From Bugulina stolonifera (Eukaryota > Bryozoa > Gymnolaemata > Cheilostomatida > Bugulidae), in contig OW285195.1 in the NCBI GenBank assembly GCA_935421135.1, forward strand, positions 3,542,701 to 3,606,700: 64,000 bases of DNA, read 5' to 3'. The notes below the pieces were generated by a model. It ran no database searches, was not told the DNA's origin, and saw nothing but the letters and a program-made list of their open reading frames with translations. Position numbers and translations under genes: made by a program. Of the stretch, positions 1 through 9,009 are shown one piece after another. How positions within the stretch are numbered: the stretch's first letter is position 1; each line of letters opens with the position of its first letter.

Positions 1-366
1 TCTGTTTTTTCGAATGGAAAAGAAATAGAGTATTTTGACTCCTATGGACTCCCCCCTTCTATTTATCCTGATGTGGGTAAGATGTTACAACAATGGGGAA
101 TACCAATAGTATGGAATGGAGAGTGTCTACAAGAAGAGAGTACTAACGTGTGTGGAGACTACTGCATCTTGTTCTGTCTCCTTCGAGCTCGAGGGTGGAG
201 TATGGAGGGAATAATTACACGGCTAAGCAGAGTAGAAGGAGGAGTTCGAGATCATTCTATAAGAGCTCTATTACAACGTTTATACTATAATAAAAGAAAT
301 AATACTTTCCCACTCACAACGCATGTAAACAATATTATGCTTTTTTCACCTTTTCACTTTGACTAG
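1..366 (+). CDS. Polinton 1 adenain-type cysteine protease, 5' part outside window
   Basis: The frame is open from base 1 to the stop at 364-366, so the gene is cut by the window edge and its start and catalytic His lie outside. Visible are the Asp region FDSYG (residues 14-18 of the visible part) and the Gln/Cys region LQEESTNVCGDYC, in which Gln and Cys are seven residues apart as in adenovirus protease. FDSYG and NVCG-YC also occur in the second Polinton's protease. In adenoviruses and Polintons this enzyme processes capsid precursors during virion maturation; that role is inferred here. It faces the ATPase gene convergently, unlike the arrangement in the second Polinton. The family is recognised with good confidence. 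Confidence 0.85.
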   Translation, partial: SVFSNGKEIEYFDSYGLPPSIYPDVGKMLQQWGIPIVWNGECLQEESTNVCGDYCILFCLLRARGWSMEGIITRLSRVEGGVRDHSIRALLQRLYYNKRNNTFPLTTHVNNIMLFSPFHFD

Positions 367-489
367 AGAGAAATACTTCACCTTACTTATAATTCGTTTT
401 TATACTACTATAACTAAAAAAAAAGAGACCAATAGTTTTTATCTTACCTGCATTCTTTTTTTTTCTTTGCTTTTTAGATTTCTGCTTGA

Positions 490-610
490 TTCTTGATTCT
501 TTTATTTTTCCTCTATTTATCTTCGTAATAAAACAATACTACTGAAGAGATTCTTGATTCTTTTATTTTTTCTCTATTTATCTTCGTAATAAAACAATAC
601 TACTGAAGAA
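490..610. repeat. Two-copy tandem repeat, 61-bp period
   Basis: Bases 490-550 and 551-610 are nearly identical copies ending in ACTGAAGAGA / ACTGAAGAA. They lie in the 367-863 gap between the convergent protease and ATPase genes of the first Polinton. AATAAAA occurs in each copy and may serve polyadenylation of the + strand protease gene. Nothing else is seen in this gap. Confidence 0.8.
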
Positions 611-863
611 AGCTGCATCTTTTCTATCTTGGAATAATACTCATCCAACTCAAGCTGCTCTACTACTGTAGAAACCTTCCTTATATACTCCCGATATTGT
701 TGCATTTCTAACGCTAGCTCTAGCTCTGGATAGTGCTAAAATGCTCAAGGCGTTTCTTCTTAATCGTGTTGACATCCTCGGTGAATTTACGTATCTCATA
801 TCTGAACGTGTACTCTCTCTTCTAATCCTAAGTTCGAAATGGTGATGGAGTGGTGAGTATGCT

Positions 864-1520
864 TTACTTATAGGAAGTGTTATTGGGAATGTAGGCAGCC
901 ATTGGCAAATGTCTAGAAGCGAAATTTCCAATTAATCGAGCCCACTCGGGAGTTTCTTGTCTCAGATTGATAAAAAAATATGAATGAGGTTCACGCGTAG
1001 CATCCCCAAATGCTTCCTGCACAGCTTTCATACTTTGAGGGAATGCTTGTTTAGCAAGGTTAGACACGGATACTCCATCTCTAGGATTTTTAAACAGAAA
1101 AAAGTACTGCGAGTTTATAGAGACTGTCCTATTATCTTTAGGGAAAAGATTTTGTAGGAGAAAAAAGACGCTTATGTTAAGATGATGACTAAATTTGGTA
1201 AATATGGCATTAATAGATTCTTTTCCTCCGACTTCTCCCATCAAGTCATCTATAATGAGCCATCGAATATTTCCATCTCGAGGGATGTCATTCTCCACAT
1301 CAATCATCCCGCTATGAAAGTGTACCCTGTCTTTAAATTCGTCGAACCGAGGTTGCCACACACCATAGCAGTATATAATATCCATAGGAGTTGGGGTAGA
1401 TACTTCAGCAACTCTATTAATGAGATTGAACAAGAGTTCCGTTTTTCCACTCCCTGTAGGCCCGCATACTAGTGCTGTGAAAGGGTTCTTAAGACGAAGA
1501 TCTGTTTCTCGCTGTGACAT
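864..1520 (-). CDS. Polinton 1 FtsK/HerA-type packaging ATPase
   Basis: A 218-aa P-loop ATPase, the genome-packaging motor of Polintons and related viruses. Walker A GPTGSGKT is at residues 20-27 and Walker B (WLIIDDLM) at about 87-94. The block KFSHHLNISVFFLLQNLF is shared almost residue for residue with the ATPase of the second Polinton at 27080-27712. The start is an ATG at 1520. It overlaps the 3' end of the upstream membrane-protein gene by about 30 bases, so the two are tightly packed. The frame is intact. Role by family: ATP-driven loading of DNA into the capsid. The N-terminal LRLKNPFTA matches LRLKSPFTA-like starts in other Polintons. Confidence 0.92.
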   Translation of the reverse strand: MSQRETDLRLKNPFTALVCGPTGSGKTELLFNLINRVAEVSTPTPMDIIYCYGVWQPRFDEFKDRVHFHSGMIDVENDIPRDGNIRWLIIDDLMGEVGGKESINAIFTKFSHHLNISVFFLLQNLFPKDNRTVSINSQYFFLFKNPRDGVSVSNLAKQAFPQSMKAVQEAFGDATREPHSYFFINLRQETPEWARLIGNFASRHLPMAAYIPNNTSYK

Positions 1521-1839
1521 TGTAGTTACTCACTTGAATGCCTGAGGGTCTTATGATGCTTTTCTCACTCTCTTCAGCTTTAAGTAGAGTCATATTAGCT
1601 CTCAAATAAGTATAAGCATAATAAAATCCGACTATGAATAAGAGTAGAACAAGAAGTGTCATAGCTAGATGATGAAGAGGTCGCCTCTTTTTCCTAACTT
1701 TATTATCAACTCTCACGTTAGAGTCATCGTCAACTTTTTCTACATTTTCTAAAACAATCTCTACAACATCTCGTAGCAAACCATCTGCAACATCACCACA
1801 CTCTAGCCCTTTGTTCTCCACTTGTTGTCTCTCTAACAT
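1489..1839 (-). CDS. Polinton 1 small single-span membrane protein
   Basis: About 116 aa from the ATG at 1839 (an upstream TTG extends the frame by two codons). The N-terminal half is acidic and followed by a KVRKKRRP basic cluster, then one hydrophobic segment (LAMTLLVLLLFIVGFYYAY) and a short C-terminal tail. This looks like a type II or tail-proximal single-pass membrane protein with positive charges on the N side. The second Polinton has a protein of the same size and place at 27709-28038, also overlapping the ATPase start, with a hydrophobic span but little sequence identity. Function unknown; a virion membrane or egress role would be a guess. Confidence 0.7.
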   Translation of the reverse strand: MLERQQVENKGLECGDVADGLLRDVVEIVLENVEKVDDDSNVRVDNKVRKKRRPLHHLAMTLLVLLLFIVGFYYAYTYLRANMTLLKAEESEKSIIRPSGIQVSNYNVTARNRSSS

Positions 1840-1880
1840 CTTCAAGGCTTTTGATAGATGAATCTACTTTCACTACATTT

Positions 1881-3173
1881 TTATGCATCGCTAGTAGGTA
1901 CCCACAAGGGTAGTGGTAATGAGTCTTCACTACTTTCTTCTTCTTCTTCTTGTATAAAAGGAATTTGAAAGTTAGGAATAATACTAGATGTTTTTTGATC
2001 AAGCTCACTACTCTTATCTCGCTCCTCTCTTTCTTCTTCATTACTAGATATAATTACTTTAACATCCTCAACTTGTATTCTCTCTCTCTCTATTATTTCT
2101 CCTTCACCAATGACAGTCTGTATTTTTTCCTCTATCACTCTCTCTTCTATTTGTTCATCTCTTCCATTAGGAAGATTAGTCACTAAATTTTCATCATCAC
2201 CTTCTGTAATAAGCTCTAGTTGCTCCACCTTCTCTTCAAAGTCTACCTCTATTATCTTTTTATCAACTGGTGTTGGTGCATGGGGTGTATCTTCAACTCT
2301 AGAAGAGGCGAGTGGGTCTTTTTCAAAATCTACTTCCAACAGACTACTATCAACTGGTGAGGATGTGTGAGAAATGTAGTCTTCTTCTCTAGAAGGAGAG
2401 GTTGTCTTTCTTTTTTTTGATGGAATAGAGAAGTGTGCTGCATAGACATGTCTCCTAGATCTTATAATACTCCCTGTAATGTCTATATCATCAACTCCTC
2501 TCCTGTTTCGTGTTTTTTGTCTTTCATCTTCTAGCTTACGTCTTCTTGCTCCACGCTCTAAGATATTTAAAACTCTATAGAATAGTTCATATTTCGCACG
2601 TTCACGCTGAGGCTCATTATCTATGTAGATAAAAATGTTTAGTAGATATACTATATTAGTAGGAGTGAATCTGATTATCTCCACCATCTCCTTCACATTT
2701 GCCTTAATCTGTCCAGGTAGCTCCATCTCATCGATAATATACTGAATGTCATACTTTCGTACTTCATCATGAGGTCTACGAGGTAGTCCCCTTTTAATTA
2801 CAGTCCATCTAGTCTTAAAGTCGTTAAAAGAGAGGGCACGCTCTCTAAAGTCTTTCCCCACTCCTGTGTAGAGATATCTCACCGATTGAATAATTCCCAT
2901 GATGTAAAAGCAGATCTCATTTATAACCTCACACTTTGCATTTTGATCTACGAAGAACCACATCCAAGGACTGTTCGTTGTATCCATGTTTCTACTGATC
3001 ATATAGTCCCACACAGACTTTGGAAGAACATCTTTTAAGAGTATCTGTATTCCTTCCTCTTGTAGCTCTGCTATGTTCTCCATCCTCTGTGTAGATTGCT
3101 CTTCTTCCACTAGACTATCTCTCTCACTATATTCTTCCACTAGACTATCTCTCTCACTAGCTCTTATGAGCAT
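1881..3173 (-). CDS. Polinton 1 terminal 430-aa protein, unknown function
   Basis: An intact 430-aa frame starting at ATG 3173. The N-terminus contains an in-frame duplication of SERDSLVEE. Residues about 30-220 form a folded-looking, helix-rich part (LLKDVLPKSVWDYM, FYIMGIIQSV, IDEMELPGQI). The C-terminal half is low-complexity, rich in Glu, Ser and Lys, with a basic KKRK stretch that could be a nuclear localisation signal. It sits between the G-rich inverted repeat and the membrane-protein gene, the same place as the 28001-28753 gene of the second Polinton. The pattern of a conserved W, then FYx(2-3)I, is weakly shared by both, so distant homology is possible but unproven. No known domain recognised. 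Confidence 0.65.
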   Translation of the reverse strand: MLIRASERDSLVEEYSERDSLVEEEQSTQRMENIAELQEEGIQILLKDVLPKSVWDYMISRNMDTTNSPWMWFFVDQNAKCEVINEICFYIMGIIQSVRYLYTGVGKDFRERALSFNDFKTRWTVIKRGLPRRPHDEVRKYDIQYIIDEMELPGQIKANVKEMVEIIRFTPTNIVYLLNIFIYIDNEPQRERAKYELFYRVLNILERGARRRKLEDERQKTRNRRGVDDIDITGSIIRSRRHVYAAHFSIPSKKRKTTSPSREEDYISHTSSPVDSSLLEVDFEKDPLASSRVEDTPHAPTPVDKKIIEVDFEEKVEQLELITEGDDENLVTNLPNGRDEQIEERVIEEKIQTVIGEGEIIERERIQVEDVKVIISSNEEEREERDKSSELDQKTSSIIPNFQIPFIQEEEEESSEDSLPLPLWVPTSDA

Positions 3174-3240
3174 TGTGACTTTTCTAAGAGATGTGTGCCA
3201 CTTTTATAGCAGAAGTCCCTCCCACCTCTCAAACTTCTCT

Positions 3241-3820
3241 CACTAAGACCTGAGAGGATTGGAGAGGGGTGTGAGGTAGTTAGAGAGGTGTAGGAGGGTT
3301 GGAGGGGGTTGGAGGGGGTGGGAGGGGGTTGGAGAGGGTGGGAGGGGCTCGGAGATGGTTGGAGGAGGGTGAGAGGGGGCCGGAGGGGGTGGGAGGGGGT
3401 CGCAGGAAGGTGGGAGGGGGTCGGAGAGGGTCGGAGGAGGGTGGGAGGGGGTCGGAGAGGGTAGGAGGGGCTTGGAGATGGTTGGAGGAGGGTGAGAGGG
3501 GGTCGGAAGGGGTGGGAGGGGGTCGGAGGAGGGTCGGAGGGGGTCGGAGAGGGTCGGAGGAGGGTGGGAGGGGGTCGGAGAGGGTGGGAAGGGCTCGGAG
3601 ATGGTCGGAGGAGGGTGGGAGGGGGTCGGAGGGGGTCGGAGAGGGTTGGAGGAGGGTGGGAGGGGGTCGGAGAGGGTCGGAGGAGGGTGGGAGGGGGTCG
3701 GAGAGGGGTGTTAGGGGGTCGGAGGAGGGTGGGAGGGGGTCGGAGAGGGTCGGAGGAGGGTGGGAGGGGGTCGGAAAGTGTCGGAGGGGCTCGGAGATGG
3801 TGGGAAGGGGTTGGAGAGGG
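3241..3820. repeat. G-rich arm of large inverted repeat
   Basis: About 580 bases built of degenerate 30-base units such as GGAGGAGGGTGGGAGGGGG followed by TCGGAGAGGGTC. It is nearly free of A/T runs and can form many G-quadruplexes on the + strand. It begins about 70 bases beyond the start of the first Polinton's terminal gene, so it may be that element's terminal inverted repeat or lie just outside it. Long Gly/Arg- and Pro-rich frames run through it on both strands but are a consequence of the base composition. Confidence 0.9.
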
Positions 3821-3821
3821 T

Positions 3822-4575
3822 CCCTCTCCAATCTCACCCACCCCTCTCCGACTCCCTCCGACCCCCTGACACCCCTCTCCGACCCCCTAACACCCCTCTC
3901 CGACCCCCTCCCACCCTCCTCCGACCCTCTCCGACCCCCTCCCACCCTCCTCCAACCCTCTCCGACCCCCTCCGACCCCCTCCCACCCTCCTCCGACCAT
4001 CTCCGAGCCCTTCCCACCCTCTCCGACCCCCTCCCACCCTCCTCCGATCCTCTCCGACCCCCTCCCACCCTCCTTCGAACCCCTCCAACCTCCTCCCACC
4101 CTCTCCGACCCCCTCCCACCCTCCTCCAACCATATCCAACCCTCTCCGGCGCCCTCCCACCCTCCTCCAACCCCATCCAACCCTCTCCCACCCTCCTCCG
4201 ACCCCCTCCCACCCTCCTCCCATCCTCCTCCGACCATCTCCGAGCCCCTCCCACCCCCTCCGACCCCTCCCACCCTCCTCCGACCCTCTCCCACCCTCCT
4301 CCAACCCTCCCCGACCCTCTCCGACCCCCTCCCACCCTCCTGCGACCCCCTCCAACCTCCTCCCACCCTCTCCGACCCCCTCCCACTCTCCTCCAACCAT
4401 CTCCAACCCTCTCCGACGCCCTCCCACCCTCCTCCAACCCCATCCAACCCTCTCCCACCCTCTTCCGACCCTCTCTGACCCCCTCCCACCCTCCTCCGAC
4501 CCCCTCCCACCCTCCTCCGACCCTCTCCCACCCTCCTCCGACCCTCTCCAACCCTCTCCGACCCCTCCAACCTTC
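3822..4575. repeat. C-rich arm of large inverted repeat
   Basis: The inverted counterpart of the G-rich arm, with units such as CTCCGACCCCCTCCCACCCT. The centre is sharp: a 10-base palindrome arm at 3811-3820, one T at 3821, and its complement at 3822-3831. The right arm is about 750 bases, longer than the left, so copy number differs between arms. On a single strand the whole could fold into a very long hairpin. Confidence 0.9.
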
Positions 4576-5390
4576 AAAATCTACCTCTTTCCTCTTAATA
4601 ATTCTATAAAAAGTCCTAACCTTAAAAAGGCCTCTTTAACCTTAAAATGCCCCTTTTAGCTGATTGGTTAAGGAATTTTTGAGCAAAAACATATAAAAAC
4701 AAAAGTTTTTCTGGTTGGGCCTCATTCCAAGAACTAAAGTTGAAGAAAGGCAAATCTGTATTGAAAAAAGTTCTACTTTCTTACAAAAATTAGAAGTCCA
4801 AAAGTCTAGTGAATATACTGAACTACAACAATGGCGAGCAATATTTACCTTATTTTTCTAGTAATTTTTCTAGTAATTTTTTCTAGTAATTTTCTCTGAA
4901 TGATAAGATTTTTTGCTCTACATTTTTGTTTGTTGTATTCTCACTTCTTTTACATTTTTTTATCTTTTAATTATAGACTTTTTGTCACCTTTTAATTTTA
5001 GGCTTATTGCAATGACAAAAACACTGAATCGATTGTTTCAATCAAGCGAAATATGAAGGTGGTAGCTCAAGTAAGTGTTTTTACCCTACCGTTTTGAATA
5101 TATAGCTGTACACATTACTCTCTACTGTCTCTATTATGTTTTCTAATCTTTCTTCATTAATTTCTCAAACATTTTATTCACATTTTCTTTTTTCATTTTC
5201 TCTTTACCAGGCTAAACTAAATAACAATAGAGGGAGGATATTGAGTGAATTAGACACCTTTCGCTTCTATATTTATAGTTTTAAATTTATAATTTCGAAC
5301 AAAATATACGCATTTATACTTTCTAGCGAATACGATATTATGGCCTTTCTATATAGTTTCAGTTATGTACTTTTTTCTACTCTATACTTT
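4576..5390. other. AT-rich stretch, possible short exons only
   Basis: No convincing gene. A TATAAAAA sequence lies near 4690. Downstream there is a short open stretch around 4705-4855 without an ATG, and two intervals with splice-like borders (about 5002-5070, followed by GTAAGT; about 5212 onward, preceded by TTACCAG). A spliced plus-strand gene cannot be excluded but no recognisable product results. A short TTTTTCTAGTAA repeat is at about 4853-4895. Confidence 0.4.
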
Positions 5391-5547
5391 CCATTTTTTT
5401 TCTATTCTATACTTTCTATCATTATATACTTTCTTACGAATACAATAAAATAAACGTATTATTAATCGACCAATTTTTTTCTATTCTATACTTTCTATCA
5501 TTATATACTTTCTAAGGAATACGATGAAATATACGTATTATTAATCG
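5391..5547. repeat. Two-copy tandem repeat, about 79-bp period
   Basis: Copies at about 5391-5469 and 5470-5547 share TCTATTCTATACTTTC and end with TATTATTAATCGA. AT-rich, no coding content. Confidence 0.75.
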
Positions 5548-5569
5548 AAACCCAAAAACATGGTGATAC

Positions 5570-6905
5570 GAATTTCAAAACCCCGGGGAAATAGTCGGGA
5601 AGAACGCGACGGGTCCCGGGCGGGAGGGACCCGGCTGGCGGCCGGCTCCCACCCCTCGTCCACAGTCGATTGGTCAAAGGGTCGGGGCGGAGATTCCGAG
5701 GTTTGAGGGCGGGGCTTGGAATAGGAGAGGCGGGGGACGGGGTCGGTGGCGATCATTCGAGAGGCGAGAGGCGTGGAGAGAAGAGGCGCGAGGGAGAGGT
5801 TGGAGAGTTTTAAGAGAATCGAGGACGGGGACGTTTCATTCGAGGTAAGTTTTTTTTGGAGATTTTTTTCGTTCGCGGTTAGGATTATTTTTTGAGATTT
5901 TTCGGTCGCGGTTAGGAAAATTTTTGGAGATTTTTCGTTCGCGGTTAGGAAATTTTTTGAGGAGGAAACGCTCAGTTCCGGAGCGCGACCTTGGCAAGGT
6001 CGTGGGGAAATTTTGGCTAGTTCCGGTGTCCTTGACGAAAGTCACGGAGGGTGGTGGCTCCTGATTGGTCAGAATCCGAAATACGGCTCTGTGATTGGCT
6101 GAATCCGTGGGGAAATGTTGATGCAGATCTGCACTGATATTACTACTACCAAGCCTTCCGTAGTACTTCTTCTTATCGCTAATGAGAGCTATAGGCGAAG
6201 CGCAGCCGAATTCGCTCGTTTAGATCACAAGCTTTTCGAGTGGAGGGCGCAGGAGAAGCGGCGGGCCGCTGCCTAGTCGCTTGGCCCGGTGGATACGGGG
6301 CACCGGCGTCGCCTCCACGTGTACGATCGGCGCCGCACGCAACGTGGGCGGACGCGGCTTGACCGCCTCAAACGATCGGTCGTTCGGGTGAGTGGGGGTT
6401 GCGGGGGGGAGGGTGGGCGGCGGTGGAGGAGGGGTGGCGGTGATGACGGTGATGGCGGCGGTAGTGGTGGCGGCGGCGGCGGTGGTGGTGGTGGTGGCGG
6501 CGGTGGCGGTGGTGGCGGTGGTGGCGGCGGTGGCGGCGGCGGTGGTGAGGGCGGTGGTGGCGGCGGCGGTGGCGGTGGTGAGGGCGGTGGTGGCGGCGGC
6601 GGCGGTGGCAGTGGTGCGGACGGGACGAGGGCGGTGGCGGGGAGGAGGGAGGAGTGGGAGGTGGGGGAGGGGGAGGGGAGGAGGGTGGGAAGGAGGGAGG
6701 GAAGGGGTCGTGGCCGGGTTCGGGGTCAAGTGTGCAAATGTTTTTTTGACCAATCAGAAGGGGGGATTTTGGGGTGACCTTGGCAAGGTCGTGTGCAAAA
6801 TTTTTGTGCTCTTCTGTGATTGGTTGAAATCGGAAATACCGGCTTGTGATTGGTTGAAAACAGGGGTCAATGAGTGCGTGTCTGTCTAGAAGTGCACTGA
6901 CTATA
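5570..6905. promoter_or_regulatory. CpG-rich island with duplicated CCAAT-box blocks
   Basis: Base composition changes abruptly here from AT-rich to GC- and CpG-rich. Two related blocks, about 5989-6160 and 6777-6905, share CTTGGCAAGGTCGTG, a run of GATTGGT/GATTGGCT (inverted CCAAT) motifs, a GAAATAC motif and a terminal GCACTGA. Three tandem copies of a 37-base unit containing TTCGCGGTTAGGA lie at about 5859-5960. Together this resembles a vertebrate-style CpG-island promoter or a GC-rich mobile element. No coding exon could be tied to it. Confidence 0.4.
6432..6616. repeat. GGC/GGT trinucleotide microsatellite
   Basis: About 185 bases of mixed GGC, GGT and GTG triplets, with a few GAG interruptions. 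It generates poly-Gly, Val/Ala and Thr/Ala frames that are not taken as genes. Confidence 0.9.
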
Positions 6906-7000
6906 CTACTAGTATTGTATAGTATTGTATAGTATTGTATAGCTATCCACTTAATCTTATAGTAGCTAAGAAATTAATGAATTGCTAAAATGAAAAAAGT
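6906..7000. repeat. Short AGTATTGTAT tandem repeat and flank
   Basis: AGTATTGTAT is repeated three times at about 6909-6940. No gene. Confidence 0.6.
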
Positions 7001-7003
7001 TCT

Positions 7004-7075
7004 GCTCTGGTGAGAATTTAACTCTAGACCTTACATATGAGTGTCAAGCACTCTACTATCAGACTATCAGGTCCA
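7004..7075 (-). pseudogene. tRNA-like relic or SINE head
   Basis: Read on the minus strand, a TAGTCTGATAGTAGAGTG A-box-like stretch is followed by an anticodon-arm-like segment with CTCATA and by an AGAGTTAAATTCTC B-box-like stretch at tRNA spacing. The acceptor stem does not pair well. Probably a decayed tRNA-derived sequence, not a working tRNA. Confidence 0.3.
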
Positions 7076-7200
7076 CAGCAACTGCAAGGGGAAAATTAGC
7101 TGCTAAAATGAGGGTACACGCCTACTGGCCGTATAACCACTAAAATAGAGGTGAATACACACCGGATACTCCCGTATAACCACACTTTGAAAACTGCGCA

Positions 7201-7368
7201 CATCGTGTGCACAGAGTTCTCAGATTTGGAGAGCTCTTGGCAGTACAGTGCTACAATTCTCAGCATAGGCTTTATGTCTAATCTGTCTAATCTGAAAATC
7301 TGAAACCTCTGCTTTTCCCCCTGTACTGCCTAGAGCCCTCCAAATCTGAGAACTCTGTGCGCACCGTG
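7201..7368. mobile_element. Short foldback/MITE-like inverted repeat
   Basis: Arms at 7201-7248 and 7321-7368 are complementary over about 48 bases with few mismatches, sharing CACAGAGTTCTCAGATTTGG, around a 72-base loop. No obvious target duplication was found. Confidence 0.7.
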
Positions 7369-8151
7369 TCCAAAACGCTGGGTCACATATAATTGTTATA
7401 TACAGTAGCTAACACCGATTGCACTGATTAAATGTTTAAAGTCATACCTATAGAGTTGTCTCCTTCGACTGTGTGTTAGTTTCTCAAACCTTATACTACA
7501 AATAAAGTATGAATTTAATTAACTATCATAATAGTAACAACAAGAACAACACTTGCACCTTGACTTTAGTCACTGAATAGTGAATGCTGAGGGTATAGAC
7601 AGTATATTCATGTTCCAGTATCAATGACACTTACATGTATAAATATCTGCCAGCTCAGAATTAAAACATCCATATTAATGAGATGCCTAGACAGTCAAAC
7701 TATACACAGAAAGTGTACATCGCCAACGGTTACAAGTAAATATTGTAATGAAATACTTTCTCATATACATGTAATTATAGTGTACATGACTGATTCTATA
7801 TGTAAATCATAATTATATACATTGTAAATTGCATGTAAATGCATAGTTATATTGTAATGGTTCAGGACATTTGTATATATGACTCCAGCCACCCCGATGG
7901 ACCTTACAGCACCCTAAGTGCCTAGTAGTTGCCACAGCACTACTCATCTAACACTTATTCGCATGTACTTGGTTACTTCTGTACTCACACTTGCCTTGTA
8001 TTGCATGTCTAACCATACATTGATAAATACATACCTGTATATAGTTTTACTAAGACATTGTACTGTTTTTATACCCATGTAAAGAGGCCCGACCTCTCAG
8101 AATTACCTGATATTCATTTTGTATATGATTTGGATGATGCTAAGCATCTTT
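7369..8151. other. AT-rich non-coding stretch
   Basis: No open frame of interest, no RNA gene and no clear repeat seen apart from scattered ACATGTA motifs. Confidence 0.5.
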
Positions 8152-8435
8152 TGTAATAACCCGACCCATTTTGGGTCGGCCATCGAGCTTCCGGCTGTCA
8201 TGTTGTTGCACAATTTCCGGACAACCCTGCGTCGTCTTTTCCCAACACTACGTCGGCCTTTTTACCAGAACTTCCTCCAGAGGTTCTCTTACTATATAAA
8301 GGGCATTGTTTTCACGTTTGTTGTCTCAGTTCTTGCTTGGATCTCAATAGAGACACATCTATACTTATATTATTGTTGTGAAACAGCCTCCGTGGTTATG
8401 GTTCCCTAGGCCAGCCACACAGACATTATCATAGC
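8152..8435 (+). mobile_element. LTR-like module, copy 1 (diverged)
   Basis: Begins TGTAA and carries, in order, GGTCGGCC, CATGTTGTTGCA, TTCCGG, ACGTCGG, a TATATAAA box at 8293-8300, then a TCTCAGTTCTTG region. The same order of motifs recurs at 8744-9009. This is the layout of a retrotransposon LTR U3-R. The end is uncertain. Confidence 0.4.
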
Positions 8436-8743
8436 TGACATTATCATATTATAATCTCATCCATACATGACACTTTATTATATTGTTCTTATACTCATTC
8501 ATGTATTCACTAGTATACTGTTTCATTACACTGCGTGTCTTATATATACATATACTAGCAATCAAGCCTTGGGATTACACTTCTATTGCAACTTGGTTTT
8601 TCCCACATTTATATACATATTCCGTAATTGTTTACTCTTGCTTGATTGTAATTTGTTAGAGTCTTTTTGCCGTTTTATATAGTAACTTCATGGCGGACCT
8701 TGTAGATTAAGCTCATAATTATATATGACATGTTTCTCCTTAT

Positions 8744-9009
8744 TGTAAGCACATTTTGTGCCAAGGCCGACCTTTTATGTGGCCGACGTCGGGCGGGACC
8801 ATCCATGTTGTTGCATCAGTTCCGGAGCCGATACCACGTCAGATAGCCGATACCATGTCGGGCTCTTTTGGCCGGAAGTTGTTATAGTATATAAGGCAGT
8901 GCATTTTGTGTTGTATTTCAGTTGCTGATTACGCTTGAATAAAGCAACATCTCCTAACCCAAACTTACAGAGGCTTACTCTTTAGGCGGGTAACTCCACC
9001 AGAGGATCA
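8744..9009 (+). mobile_element. LTR-like module, copy 2
   Basis: Begins TGTAAG, has GGCCGACC, CATGTTGTTGCA and TTCCGG motifs, a TATATAAG box at 8888-8895 and AATAAA at 8938-8943, and may end at ...GGATCA. A TGGATCCAGTACGG sequence just after could be a tRNA primer-binding site. Compatible with a solo or 5' LTR of a Ty3/Gypsy-like element, but no internal coding region was found downstream. Confidence 0.4.

Noticed and set aside
650..931. Frame overlapping the end of the Polinton 1 ATPase
   Set aside because: It shares its strand with the ATPase but is in another frame and has no domain; probably a shadow of ATPase-end and flank.
1793..2370. Lys- and Ser-rich frames on both strands
   Set aside because: Shadows of the acidic low-complexity end of the 430-aa protein.
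3164..4659. Long Pro-rich and Gly/Arg-rich open frames on both strands
   Set aside because: They arise from the G/C-rich tandem array; all frames are open because stop codons are rare in such sequence. No domain and no conserved start.
6220..6889. Poly-Gly, Thr/Ala and Val/Ala frames
   Set aside because: Translation of the GGC/GGT microsatellite; overlapping frames on both strands.
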